From positions 1 through 64,000 of the forward strand of contig JAFZEX010000021.1 of the NCBI GenBank assembly GCA_017560425.1: a stretch of 64,000 nt of DNA, written 5' to 3'. How positions within the stretch are numbered: the stretch's first letter is position 1; every line of letters starts with the position of its first letter. Both the position numbers and the translations under genes were made by a program. This stretch comes from Alistipes sp. Its GTDB lineage: Bacteria > Bacteroidota > Bacteroidia > Bacteroidales > Rikenellaceae. Shown here in pieces: positions 1 to 7,861 of the stretch. Below the pieces are notes generated by a model. That model did no database searches and had not been told where the DNA came from. It was given only the letters and a program-made list of their open reading frames with translations.

Positions 1-45
1 TAGGGAGTATAGTGAATTTAGGGAGCGGTTGTGCTTTGCGAATAA

Positions 46-243
46 ATGATGATAGCGCCATCCCTAAACTCCCTAAATTCCTTAAACTCTCTAAGCTCCC
101 TATTTCTGCGCTAATTTGGGTTGGCAGGGGTGTATGGAAGATAGGGAATATGGGTAAATAGGGAAGATAGGTTTGTGATACCCTCACCTCATCGACCCTA
201 TTGACCCTATTAACCCTATTAACCCTATTGACCCTATCACCCC
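46..243. repeat. ~190-bp direct repeat, copy 1
   Basis: This stretch is nearly identical to 1616-1798. Both contain 'gatgatagcgccatccctaa', a 'tctgcgctaatttgg' word, 'gtgtatggaagatagggaat' and a run of degenerate CCCTATT/GACCCTA units. The two copies flank the secreted repeat protein at 366-1379. The upstream part (1-120) also contains purine-rich 'aatttagggag' words that could fold back on the pyrimidine-rich 'ctccctaaatt' words. No gene is visible in 1-365 apart from the promoter of the next gene. Confidence 0.85.
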
Positions 244-308
244 TAATCTTATTACTCACTCCTAATTAAATCCCGTGCAAACCACCCAAAACTTTTGCCC
301 TCAACCTT

Positions 309-338
309 TTGTTTTTCTCACTTTTTTTCGTATCTTTG
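309..338 (+). promoter_or_regulatory. Bacteroidota-type promoter
   Basis: The -7 box TATCTTTG lies at 331-338 and a TTG of the -33 box at 309-311, with 19 bases between them. The spacing fits the Bacteroidota housekeeping sigma factor. It lies 27 bases before the start of the secreted repeat protein. Confidence 0.65.
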
Positions 339-365
339 CTACAATCATAACTTAAAACAACTACT

Positions 366-1379
366 ATGAAACGTCTATTTTTACTCGTAGCCGTTACCCT
401 CGTTGCTCTATGTAGCTCAATAGCTACAACAAATGCACAAGCTCCCGAGCGTCAAAATTGGTATGGCGGTTTTTTACTCTATGGCAATGTAGAGTCTGTA
501 ACTATAACAGGGTATAAGTTGCAGGATAAATTTGGCGAGGTTATTAGAGGTGATGTCCAAGGTAAGTATAAGTATTGCTTTAATAATGCTGGAGATGTGA
601 TAGAGTATGCTGAATACAACTCTGATGGCTCGTTGAAGAGGAAGTATATTTATAAATACGACTCCTCTGGAAATAAGATTGAGGATGCTAGGTACAACTC
701 TGATGGCTCGTTGGATAGTAAGAGTATTTATAAATACAACTCCTATGGAAAGATCATTGAGGAGGCTTATTACGACCCTGATGGCTCGTTTGTCGGCAAG
801 ATTATTTATAAATACGACTCCTCTGGAAATGAGGTTGAGCGTGCTTGGTACAACTCTGATGGCTCGTTGGAGTGGAAGTATATTTGTAAATACGACTCCT
901 CTGGAAATATGATTGAGGAAGCTAGTTACGACTCTGATGGCTCGTTGGAGTTGAAGTATATTTTTAAATACGACTCCTCTGGAAATATGATTGAGTATGC
1001 TGTTTACGACCCTGATGGCTCGTTGAAGAGGAAGGATATTTATAAATACGACTCCTCTGGAAATAAGATTGAAAAGGCTGAATACTACCCTGATGGCTCG
1101 TTGCTTTATGAGTGTTATAAATACGACTCCTCTGGAAAGATGATTGAGGAGGCTTATTACGACCCTGATGGCTCGTTTTATGGTAAGGGTATTTATAAAT
1201 ACGACTCCTTTGGAAATGAGGTTGAGTATGCTTATTACAACTCTGATGGCTCGTTGGAAGGTAAGAATATTTATAAATACGACTCATCAAGAAATATAAT
1301 TGAAGAGACCGAATATAAAAGCGATGCGCTAATACCTATGAATCAAACGGAGGTAAAGATTGTTTATCGCAACAAGTAA
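366..1379 (+). CDS. Secreted protein with nine 26-residue repeats
   Basis: I do not recognise a named family. Residues 1-26 form a signal peptide ending near TTNAQA. From residue 86 to about 318 the protein consists of nine tandem repeats of 26 residues (one is 25). The consensus alternates a KYDSSGN turn, an acidic IEEAxY strand and an (S/P)DGSL turn. A partial repeat (KYKYCFNNAGDVIEYAEYN) precedes them. The Tyr/Gly/Asp-rich pattern resembles MORN/YwqK-like or YD-type beta repeats, but this is only a resemblance. The repeats are also near-identical as 78-bp DNA units, so copy number could change by slippage or recombination. The gene has its own promoter and a structured terminator element beginning at the base after the stop codon. 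It lies between the two ~190-bp direct repeats. Confidence 0.85.
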   Translation: MKRLFLLVAVTLVALCSSIATTNAQAPERQNWYGGFLLYGNVESVTITGYKLQDKFGEVIRGDVQGKYKYCFNNAGDVIEYAEYNSDGSLKRKYIYKYDSSGNKIEDARYNSDGSLDSKSIYKYNSYGKIIEEAYYDPDGSFVGKIIYKYDSSGNEVERAWYNSDGSLEWKYICKYDSSGNMIEEASYDSDGSLELKYIFKYDSSGNMIEYAVYDPDGSLKRKDIYKYDSSGNKIEKAEYYPDGSLLYECYKYDSSGKMIEEAYYDPDGSFYGKGIYKYDSFGNEVEYAYYNSDGSLEGKNIYKYDSSRNIIEETEYKSDALIPMNQTEVKIVYRNK

Positions 1380-1504
1380 TTTGTTGTGATAAGGGGCTAT
1401 CTGCGGCCTCTCAATCAAAGCTCCGAATGAGCAGTACTTCAAGTACAGCCCATCCGGAGCTTTTTCATGTCAGCGCCACTGCTACACCACTCTGACAACA
1501 AATT
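1380..1504. repeat. Structured intergenic element, copy A
   Basis: The element begins directly after the TAA of the preceding gene. The outer stem pairs TTTGTTGT (1380-1387) with ACAACAAA (1495-1502). The inner hairpin AAAGCTCCG...CGGAGCTTT (1417-1463) encloses GTAC-TTCAA-GTAC and is followed by a T run, so it should act as an intrinsic terminator. Downstream comes 'tagtgcgctta', then a foldback of AGGACCTTAAGACC-like words (1530-1605). It is one of nine related copies in the window. Confidence 0.85.
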
Positions 1505-1615
1505 TAGTGCGCTTAGTGAAGTGGAGTTTTGAGGACCTTAAGACCTTAGGACCTTAGGACCATTAAGATGGTCACGGACAAAGGTCCTAAAGGTCTTAAT
1601 CCTCTACCAATTAAT

Positions 1616-1798
1616 AACTGATGATAGCGCCATCCCTAAACTCCTTAAACTCTCTAAGCTCCCTATTTCTGCGCTAATTTGGATGGTAGGGGTGTATGGA
1701 AGATAGGGAATATGGGTAAATAGGGAAGATAGGTTTGTGATACCCTCGCCTCATCGACCCTACTAACCCTATCGACCCTATTGACCCTATCACCCCCT
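1616..1798. repeat. ~190-bp direct repeat, copy 2
   Basis: This is a near-identical copy of 46-243 with small indels and a few substitutions, in the same orientation. It fills the gap between the structured element behind the repeat-protein gene and the 3' end of gadB. Nothing coding is visible in 1505-1801. Confidence 0.85.
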
Positions 1799-1801
1799 TT
1801 A

Positions 1802-3211
1802 TCAATGCGTAAACACCTTGCCGTGTTGCTTCTCTTGGCGGGCGTATTTCTCGCGCGTGAGTGTCGGGTGCTTCAGCTTGTCGAGCTCGGCAACGGCATT
1901 CTCGATATCCTTGAGCAGCATATCTGCCATATCTCGTGACATGCCCTGGCGCACAACGATGCGCATAACGACCATATCTTCGATATCCTTAGGCATGGTG
2001 TAGGCAGGCACCATCCAGCCGCTCTCCTGCAGCTTCGCCTGAAGGTCGTACAAGGTCCACTTAGCCTTACGCTCGTACTCCTCGCTGAGGCTCCATATAA
2101 ACAGTGGATTGACAACCTCGTCGTTATACACCTCGAAGCACTCCATCTTGCCGATGCGCTCGTGGCAGTATGTGGCTATGTCCATGGCGTTGCGCTGTAT
2201 GGTGTGGTAGCCCTCCCAGCCGAGGCGCAAGAAGTTGTAGTACTGACCCAGGATCTGCGCTGCGGGGCGTGAGAAGTTAAGACCCACTTGTGTAACCTCA
2301 GCACCGAGGTAGTTCACCGAGAAGGACATCTCGTCGGGAAGATAGCTCTTGTCACGCCATACCACCCAGCCCAAGCCAGGGTACACCAAGCCATACTTAT
2401 GGCCCGAGGTTGATATCGACTTGACCCACTTTAGCCTAAAGTCCCACTTGTGCTCGGGGTTGATAAATGGCAATATGAAGCCTCCCGACGCAGCATCAAC
2501 GTGTATAGGTATGTCGTAGCCTGTCATCTTGTTATAGGCATCCAGCTCGTGGTTGAGTGTCTCTATGTCGTCGTTGAGGCCTGTCCACGTAACGCCCGCA
2601 ATAGGCACGATGCATATAGTGTTCTCGTCGCACATCTTGAGTGCCTCCTTGGCACATAGCGTGCGGTTGGTGCGTGTTAGGGGCACTTGTCGCAGCTCTA
2701 TCTGCCATAGCTGGCAGAATTTCTCCCATACCACCTGCATGCCCGTGCTTATCACAAGGTTTGGCTTGTCGTGGGGCTTGCCCGCCTCGATGCGGCGCTT
2801 GCGCCAGCGTAGCCATGCCGCCACGCCACCAAGCATACACGCCTCCGACGAGCCGATGCCCACAGCACCCGTCTTCGACTCTGCCTGCTCGGGGCTGTTC
2901 CATAGGTTGGCAACCATGTTTATGCAGCGGCTCGCAATAACCGCCACACGTGGATACTCCGTCTGGTCGATATAGTTGATGGCTATCGACTCGTTCATCA
3001 GGCGTGTGGCGTAGTCGTCCATGTATGTTGTTACGAATGTTGCGAGGTTGAGGCGTGGCTGCGTCTCGGCATAGGTCTCGTCCTTGACCATGCGGTAGGC
3101 AATCTCGGGCGTTGTTGAGTGCTCAGGTATTGTCTGCGATGGTGCTGAGTGTTTCATCTCCTCCGAGCCATATACCGGAGTTGCTGCTGAAGTGTTCTTT
3201 GTGTTTGTCAT
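1802..3211 (-). CDS. gadB: Glutamate decarboxylase
   Basis: PLP-dependent decarboxylation of L-glutamate to GABA and CO2 in the cytosol, which consumes a proton; in gut Bacteroidota this supports acid resistance and GABA production. The 469 residues match the family length of about 466. The PLP lysine is K272 in SISTSGHKYGLVYPG, and the cofactor-binding Asp is in HVDAASGG (residues 237-244). The substrate-loop motif SSEACMLGG lies near residue 121. A GadC antiporter is not adjacent, so export of GABA must be encoded elsewhere. The start is the only one that precedes the conserved N-terminal region. The ~20 Ser/Thr/Asn/Ala-rich residues at the N terminus look disordered. Confidence 0.97.
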   Translation of the reverse strand: MTNTKNTSAATPVYGSEEMKHSAPSQTIPEHSTTPEIAYRMVKDETYAETQPRLNLATFVTTYMDDYATRLMNESIAINYIDQTEYPRVAVIASRCINMVANLWNSPEQAESKTGAVGIGSSEACMLGGVAAWLRWRKRRIEAGKPHDKPNLVISTGMQVVWEKFCQLWQIELRQVPLTRTNRTLCAKEALKMCDENTICIVPIAGVTWTGLNDDIETLNHELDAYNKMTGYDIPIHVDAASGGFILPFINPEHKWDFRLKWVKSISTSGHKYGLVYPGLGWVVWRDKSYLPDEMSFSVNYLGAEVTQVGLNFSRPAAQILGQYYNFLRLGWEGYHTIQRNAMDIATYCHERIGKMECFEVYNDEVVNPLFIWSLSEEYERKAKWTLYDLQAKLQESGWMVPAYTMPKDIEDMVVMRIVVRQGMSRDMADMLLKDIENAVAELDKLKHPTLTREKYARQEKQHGKVFTH

Positions 3212-3318
3212 AGCTTGTAAATTTTAAATGTTCACTCAGCCGAGAGTTCACAAACTATGCCAAAGCGGGGTGGTGCGGTTTAGAAGTCCGCCGTTGAATG
3301 GAACGTTGGTATATACAC

Positions 3319-3393
3319 AAAAACAAAACAGATGACTGAAAAGTCATCTGCTCTGCATTGTTTTAAAATAAGTCGGGATACCAGGATTCGAAC
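3319..3393. repeat. Duplicated tRNA-Pro 3' end plus terminator (att-like copy)
   Basis: These 75 bases are identical to 3568-3642. They contain the last 21 bases of tRNA-Pro(UGG), from the T-loop to the discriminator, and its terminator hairpin CAGATGACT/AGTCATCTG. The copies are 249 bp apart, and the stretch between them has no convincing gene. The break falls in the T-loop, a usual crossover site of tyrosine integrases. It could be a remnant integration site or a local tandem duplication. Confidence 0.8.
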
Positions 3394-3566
3394 GGCTTTA
3401 GCTGTCGAGCCGATACCTTTTTGGCTGATTCAATCAGCCTATAAATAAAAATCATTATCGGCTCAACCTGCATTAAGTGAGTAATGCTGGTTTGCCGCCA
3501 ATGCAGAGTGGACGTAGTCTTTTGTTGTTTGTAGCGTTTTAAGAGCTTGCTCTTAGGTAACGATAC

Positions 3567-3599
3567 AAAAAACAAAACAGATGACTGAAAAGTCATCTG
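3567..3599 (-). terminator. Intrinsic terminator of tRNA-Pro
   Basis: Read on the minus strand, the hairpin AGATGACT-TTTC-AGTCATCT is followed by TGTTTTGTTTTTT, just downstream of the tRNA 3' end. An identical hairpin is carried in the upstream duplicate at 3319-3350. Confidence 0.8.
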
Positions 3600-3621
3600 C
3601 TCTGCATTGTTTTAAAATAAG

Positions 3622-3696
3622 TCGGGATACCAGGATTCGAACCTGGGACCCCCTGCTCCCAAAGCAGGTGCGCTAACCGGACTGCGCTACATCCCG
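3622..3696 (-). tRNA. tRNA-Pro(UGG)
   Basis: A cloverleaf can be drawn on the minus strand. The acceptor stem is CGGGATG/TATCCCG with discriminator A. The anticodon stem CCTGC/GCAGG closes the loop TTTGGGA, giving anticodon UGG. The T-arm is CCAGG-TTCGAAT-CCTGG. CCA is not encoded. The upstream copy at 3372-3393 carries only the 3' 21 bases, with a different and non-pairing T-stem partner. Confidence 0.95.
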
Positions 3697-3876
3697 TGAA
3701 TGGTTTTCCATTTCGAGCGACAAAGGTATAGCTTTTTTTTTAATCTCCAAAACTTTTTGCAACTTTTTTCAATTTTTCTTGAAAAATCGCTCTTTTTTGC
3801 CAAAATCTTTGTCGCTCGAAACTATTTTCTGCCCTTTTAATGGTGTTGCGCCACAATTCGACAGCAACAAATTTGT

Positions 3877-4857
3877 CTAATTATTTCCGAGCTTCCACTC
3901 CAATTTTGTGGTTGCGCCGGTTTGGCTCTCTGCTGTGTCGGCACAATCCCATGCGGTGATGGTTAGGGTCTCGGGGTCGAACTCTACGCCAACGTTTTTG
4001 TTGGAGCGATCGGTGCCGCATGCCTTAAAGAAGTAGCAGGGACGATCGTCACCTCCAGGTATAGGCTCGCCATTGTCGTCACACGCCTCGTATCGCTCCA
4101 TCTCGGGCTCGAAGTTTATCTCCTTAGGATAGAGCTCGGTGTGGTAGTTTACAACGCCATCGTCGATGGTGATCACCGCTATGCGGTAGCTCCAGCTCAC
4201 GCTGTCGCTCTTGCTGAGGTTCTTTACAAAGTAGTATTGCTTGTTGTTGTAGCTAAATTCGGTGAACTCGTAGCTGCCGCCACCAAAGGAGAGGTCGTTG
4301 CGGAAGGGGATATACTCCACCTCGCCACTCTTCGTGCGATACTGAATGAAGTACCAAAAGGTGTTGCCCATGGTGCCACCCTCGTAGTAGGAGTAAGAGT
4401 AGATCTTGTGTCCGAGGCGAGGGAAGTGAACTATCGACATATGCCTCTTTAGCTCGGGCACATCATGCCTATATGTCTGTGGGTTGCGTAGGTAGATGCC
4501 AAGGCGCTCGTTAATCTTATCTTTGCACGCATTTATAGCATTATAGTTGCCAACGGCCTTCTCGAGCTCAACAAATAGCGCTACGAGCTCACTCTCGATG
4601 AGCTTGATCCTCTTGTTGGGGTCTAACTCTTCAACCTCCTTTGCGGGTGCTGCCTCCTTGCTTGGCTCGGGCGTGGTAATCGCCTCGGATGCGGCAAGGC
4701 TGTCGGTTGGCTCCACAGGCTCTTCCTGCTCGCTCTGCTCGGTAGTTGTGGTCTGCTCGGCGGGAGCAGGCTCCTCAGTGGAGTTGTTGCTCTTTGTCTG
4801 CTGCGAGATGCATGCTACAAATAGCATAGCTACTAAAATGTATGAAATCCTCTTCAT
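3877..4857 (-). CDS. Lipoprotein of unknown function
   Basis: I do not recognise a family. The N terminus MKRISYILVAMLFVACISQQ is a lipoprotein signal with the lipidated Cys at residue 16. It is followed by a low-complexity Glu/Pro/Thr/Ala linker (residues 22-75) that would hold the folded part away from the membrane. The remainder (to residue 326) is a mixed, aromatic-rich domain with many Tyr/Phe residues (for example KIYSYSYYEGGTMG), consistent with a beta-rich periplasmic or surface domain. It lies 14 bases downstream of the DUF5715 gene on the same strand, so the two are probably co-transcribed and may act together at the cell wall. That is inference. Confidence 0.8.
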   Translation of the reverse strand: MKRISYILVAMLFVACISQQTKSNNSTEEPAPAEQTTTTEQSEQEEPVEPTDSLAASEAITTPEPSKEAAPAKEVEELDPNKRIKLIESELVALFVELEKAVGNYNAINACKDKINERLGIYLRNPQTYRHDVPELKRHMSIVHFPRLGHKIYSYSYYEGGTMGNTFWYFIQYRTKSGEVEYIPFRNDLSFGGGSYEFTEFSYNNKQYYFVKNLSKSDSVSWSYRIAVITIDDGVVNYHTELYPKEINFEPEMERYEACDDNGEPIPGGDDRPCYFFKACGTDRSNKNVGVEFDPETLTITAWDCADTAESQTGATTKLEWKLGNN

Positions 4858-4871
4858 AGTGTATTGTGGCT

Positions 4872-5618
4872 TTATATTCTCGATGTTATGTGGAAGCAGT
4901 GCTGCTTAACCTCATATTTCACGTAGCACTTATCCTGCTTCTTAAGCTCTTGTAGTACGTCGGCAAGTATCTCGGTTAGGGTCTCAACATCTGCCTCCCT
5001 GCCCGAAAATCCTCGCTTATCGTATCGTGCGTAGGTTATGTCGAATGTCGTGGCATAGCAGTGTGCCGAGTTCTGCGAGGCGTTCATATTTCCCGACTTG
5101 CGTAGCAGCTCGACATCCTCCTCGGTTCGGAGCACCGACGTTACTATTATGCGGTGCGAGGCTATGCCCTGGCTCTTAAGCTCGGCGATGAAGCCCTCGC
5201 CAATTAGGCTAAGAAGCTCGGCAGCACCCTCCGTTAAGTAGGGTATAGAGTGGGTCAATTCGTCGATTTTGTAGCGCTTGTTGCTCTTAATCTTTACCAG
5301 CTCTCTCTTTACGCCTATTGCCTCCTTACGACTGCCGAGGGGCCTCTCTAATCCGAGATCCTTGGCCGCCTTAAGGTGTAGAGGGTTGATGTCGTTAAAC
5401 ATCCTCACGTAGCGGCTATCGGCACTACACTGCGTTGTGGTTGTGGTAAGTCGGCTCTCTATGCGATGCACAATCTCTGCAAAATATCTTTGTGCCGTAT
5501 CTCTATAATGATATAGCACCACACCGCCAAGTAGCATGACACCCAAGAGAATAATTATCGTCGCCTTCTTTGTCGTGTTCTTCTTAGTATGCTTCTTTGT
5601 CTTCTTCTTTTTTGCCAT
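4872..5618 (-). CDS. DUF5715-family membrane-anchored putative peptidoglycan peptidase
   Basis: The protein has a very Lys-rich cytosolic N terminus (residues 1-22), one membrane segment (about 23-41), and a periplasmic domain. The C-terminal region has the motif SVLRTEEDVELLRK followed by NSAHCYATTFDITY, which resembles the zinc-binding S-x-H-x(6)-D motif of D-Ala-D-Ala-carboxypeptidase-like (M15/VanY-type) enzymes. The family is known from Bacteroidota but the substrate is uncharacterised. A role in peptidoglycan trimming is inferred. It is the first gene of a likely two-gene operon and is divergent from the GH109 gene. Confidence 0.8.
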   Translation of the reverse strand: MAKKKKTKKHTKKNTTKKATIIILLGVMLLGGVVLYHYRDTAQRYFAEIVHRIESRLTTTTTQCSADSRYVRMFNDINPLHLKAAKDLGLERPLGSRKEAIGVKRELVKIKSNKRYKIDELTHSIPYLTEGAAELLSLIGEGFIAELKSQGIASHRIIVTSVLRTEEDVELLRKSGNMNASQNSAHCYATTFDITYARYDKRGFSGREADVETLTEILADVLQELKKQDKCYVKYEVKQHCFHITSRI

Positions 5619-5643
5619 CGTGTCAAGATGTTATCGTCAATGA

Positions 5644-5651
5644 CAAATGTA
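5644..5651 (-). promoter_or_regulatory. -7 box of the DUF5715 operon
   Basis: TACATTTG read on the minus strand, 25 bases before the start codon at 5618. No convincing -33 box. Confidence 0.45.
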
Positions 5652-5693
5652 GTGAAATAATCTTAGAATGGCAACAATTCAAATAAATTTTCA

Positions 5694-5701
5694 TATATTT
5701 G
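5694..5701 (+). promoter_or_regulatory. -7 box of the GH109 gene
   Basis: TATATTTG on the plus strand, 25 bases before the start codon at 5727. It is divergent from the box at 5644-5651. Confidence 0.5.
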
Positions 5702-5726
5702 CTATATAATCATAAAAGGTGTAACC

Positions 5727-7361
5727 ATGCTACGCAAAATCATTCTTTGTATCGTTGTTGCTGCCATGTCGCTCAGCGTGGCAGAGGCGCAGTCGCTATC
5801 TAAATCAACCGTATGGCATTGGGAGGGTGGTACTATCGTTGTGGATAGCCCCGCACGCCCCGAGGGCCAGGAGCATGTCTTGGGACTAACAGTAGAGCCT
5901 ATGGAGCATGTGCGTGTGGCATTTGTGGGCCTTGGTATGCGTGGCCCATGGGCTGTGATGCGCTTTTGCAATATCCCTGGTGTCGAGATAGTGGCGCTGT
6001 GCGACTACGATAGGCAGCGTGCCGAGGCGTGTCAGAAGTTTTTGCGTGGTGCTGGCATGATGCCCGCAGATGTGTATCACGGCGCTAAGGGCTACGAGGC
6101 GCTGTGCGAGCGTGACGATATCGACCTTGTGTACATAGCCACCGATTGGAACCACCACTATCCCGTGGCTGTGTGCGCCATGGAGCATGGCAAGCATACC
6201 GCCATCGAGGTGCCCTCGGCGATGAACCTCGAGCAGTGTTGGGGCTTGATAGATTTGGCAGAGAAAAACCGCCTACACTGCTTCATCTTGGAGAATTGCT
6301 GCTACGACTACTACGAGCTTACGGCGCTCAACATGGCGCAGCAGGGGCTCTTTGGCGAGATAATACGTGCCGAGGGCGCATATATCCACACCCTCGATGC
6401 ATATTGGGATGCCTATTGGCTCGACCCCGATGACGAGGATAGCGACGAGCTGCATTGGCGCCTTAAATATAATATGGAGAATCGTGGCGACCTCTACACC
6501 ACACACGGCCTCGGACCTGTGGCACAGTGCATGAACATACACCGTGGCGATAGGTTTACAACGCTTGTGGCTATGGACACCGAGAGCTTTGTGGGCAAGG
6601 AGCTCGTCGAGGCAAAAACGGGCGAAGAGTGCGCCACATTCCGCAATGGAGACCATACGACAACGCTCCTGCGCACGGCACGTGGCAGGGTGGTGGAGAT
6701 ACAGCACAACGTGATGACCCCACAGCCCTATAACCGTCTATTCAAGCTCACGGGCACTAAGGGCTATGCTACGAAATATCCAACACCCGAGCTTGCCCTC
6801 TCGGCAGATGTGTTGCGTGGAACGGCAGTGCCTCAGATGGACGATATAAATGCCCACCGCTTCCTTAGCGCCGAGCAGCGTGATGCCCTCATGGCGGAGT
6901 ACTACCACCCAATCCTCGCTAAGTTTGGCGAGATGGGTCGTGAGATGGGCCACGGCGGCATGGACTACATCATGGATGCCCGCCTTGTCTACTGCTTGCA
7001 GAATGGCTTGCCCCTCGATATGGATGTCTACGATATGGCTGAGTGGTGCTGTATTGCCGAGCTTGGTGCGCTTTCGATGGATAACAACTGCGCATCTGTT
7101 GCCTTCCCCGACTTTACCCGTGGCCATTGGAACGACAAGCAGGGCTACAGCCATGCCTATGCTACCACCGAGGCTGATGCCGATGCTCGTGCTCGAGCCT
7201 ACACCGCTGCACATAAGCGTGCTACAGCCGAGCTCAACCTTTGGTCGCTCTACGACGCTATGCAGAACGCCAACGACGCAGCTAAGCAAAAAGCCCAAAA
7301 ACGTCTCGCCGACGCAAAGGCAAAAGCACGCAAAAGCATAGATAAGCAACTTGCAAGGTAG
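5727..7361 (+). CDS. Secreted Gfo/Idh/MocA-fold glycosidase, GH109-like
   Basis: Residues 1-22 form a signal peptide (cut after AEA). A Rossmann domain follows, with the dinucleotide motif VAFVGLGMRG (about 62-71) and the acidic ribose-binding residue in ALCDYD. GH109 enzymes hydrolyse alpha-N-acetylgalactosaminides by an NAD+-dependent oxidation/elimination mechanism. Family-like features are EVPSAMNLEQCW, RGDLYTTHGLGPVAQ and the GHGGMDYIMD segment. The enzyme would act in the periplasm or at the surface on GalNAc-containing glycans such as mucin. The last ~60 residues are Ala/Lys-rich and probably helical, an extension beyond the catalytic fold. The exact glycan is not visible from the sequence. 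It could also be a related Gfo/Idh oxidoreductase. Confidence 0.85.
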   Translation: MLRKIILCIVVAAMSLSVAEAQSLSKSTVWHWEGGTIVVDSPARPEGQEHVLGLTVEPMEHVRVAFVGLGMRGPWAVMRFCNIPGVEIVALCDYDRQRAEACQKFLRGAGMMPADVYHGAKGYEALCERDDIDLVYIATDWNHHYPVAVCAMEHGKHTAIEVPSAMNLEQCWGLIDLAEKNRLHCFILENCCYDYYELTALNMAQQGLFGEIIRAEGAYIHTLDAYWDAYWLDPDDEDSDELHWRLKYNMENRGDLYTTHGLGPVAQCMNIHRGDRFTTLVAMDTESFVGKELVEAKTGEECATFRNGDHTTTLLRTARGRVVEIQHNVMTPQPYNRLFKLTGTKGYATKYPTPELALSADVLRGTAVPQMDDINAHRFLSAEQRDALMAEYYHPILAKFGEMGREMGHGGMDYIMDARLVYCLQNGLPLDMDVYDMAEWCCIAELGALSMDNNCASVAFPDFTRGHWNDKQGYSHAYATTEADADARARAYTAAHKRATAELNLWSLYDAMQNANDAAKQKAQKRLADAKAKARKSIDKQLAR

Positions 7362-7376
7362 GGTAGCTAAAGAAAC

Positions 7377-7429
7377 AAATCCCGACGATGGGTAGTACTT
7401 TGCGTACGACTCATTGTCGGGATTTTTTA
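7377..7429 (+). terminator. Intrinsic terminator with GTAC core
   Basis: The stem AATCCCGACGATG pairs with CATTGTCGGGATT and is followed by TTTTTT. Inside the stem is GTAC-TTTGC-GTAC, the same core arrangement found in the structured intergenic elements. Confidence 0.8.
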
Positions 7430-7468
7430 TTGGGGTGGGAGGTGTCTGCCTTATTTTGCGAATCTATG

Positions 7469-7735
7469 CTGGATAGCTACTGCGATAGCAACAGTTGCAC
7501 CTACCATAGGGTTGTTGCCCATACTTTAGGAACCATCATCTCAACGTGTGCTGGAGCCGACGACAAACCGAGAGCAGAGACTGCTTGCAGGCTATGCCGA
7601 GGTGCGAAGGAGGAAAAGTCGGTACGACTAAACTGATGAAGAACCTGCGAACTGTGCGTCAGAGTGCATGCGACCAGTAGTACTATGTAAAATCGGATCG
7701 TTATCCTTGCACTCATAGTCTTGCATTGTTTTTAA
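7469..7735 (-). pseudogene. Broken copy of the GGGtGRT protein gene 3' end
   Basis: On the minus strand this repeats the 3' part of the intact gene at 9846-10844 (roughly 9859-9995), with runs such as 'tagcaacagttgcacctacc' nearly unchanged. A ~78-bp stretch (about 7555-7633) unrelated to the parent interrupts it, and single-base changes shift the frame. Upstream of the fragment, 'aaaaacaatgcaagactatga' resembles the leader and start of the NifU-like gene ('aaaaacatttaagactatga'). The remnant may therefore be a two-gene copy collapsed by an internal deletion; this last point is tentative. Confidence 0.75.
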
Positions 7736-7861
7736 TTTTATATAGCAAGAATGAGAGGATAACTCAGGAAAATTCTGGGGTGCAATTTGGGTGCACAACG
7801 GGATATAGAAAATGTAAGAGTCAAATTCAAGAATAAAGATTCTTGCTGATTACATCGCTAA

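Noticed and set aside
180..245. CRISPR-like or telomere-like repeats from the CCCTATT runs
   Set aside because: Units are short and degenerate with no unique spacers and no cas genes; they belong to the low-complexity foldback tracts.
2532..2975. Open frames of 123-140 codons antisense to gadB
   Set aside because: They are shadows of the high-GC gadB coding strand; gadB is intact with all catalytic residues.
3363..3596. 77-codon open frame on the minus strand overlapping the duplicated tRNA end
   Set aside because: It runs through the tRNA 3' fragment and terminator repeat, has no family resemblance, and its composition is that of the non-coding repeat unit.
7388..7716. Short open frames on both strands beside the GH109 terminator
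   Set aside because: They lie in the terminator and in the broken copy of the GGGtGRT gene end; the reading frames do not match the parent protein.
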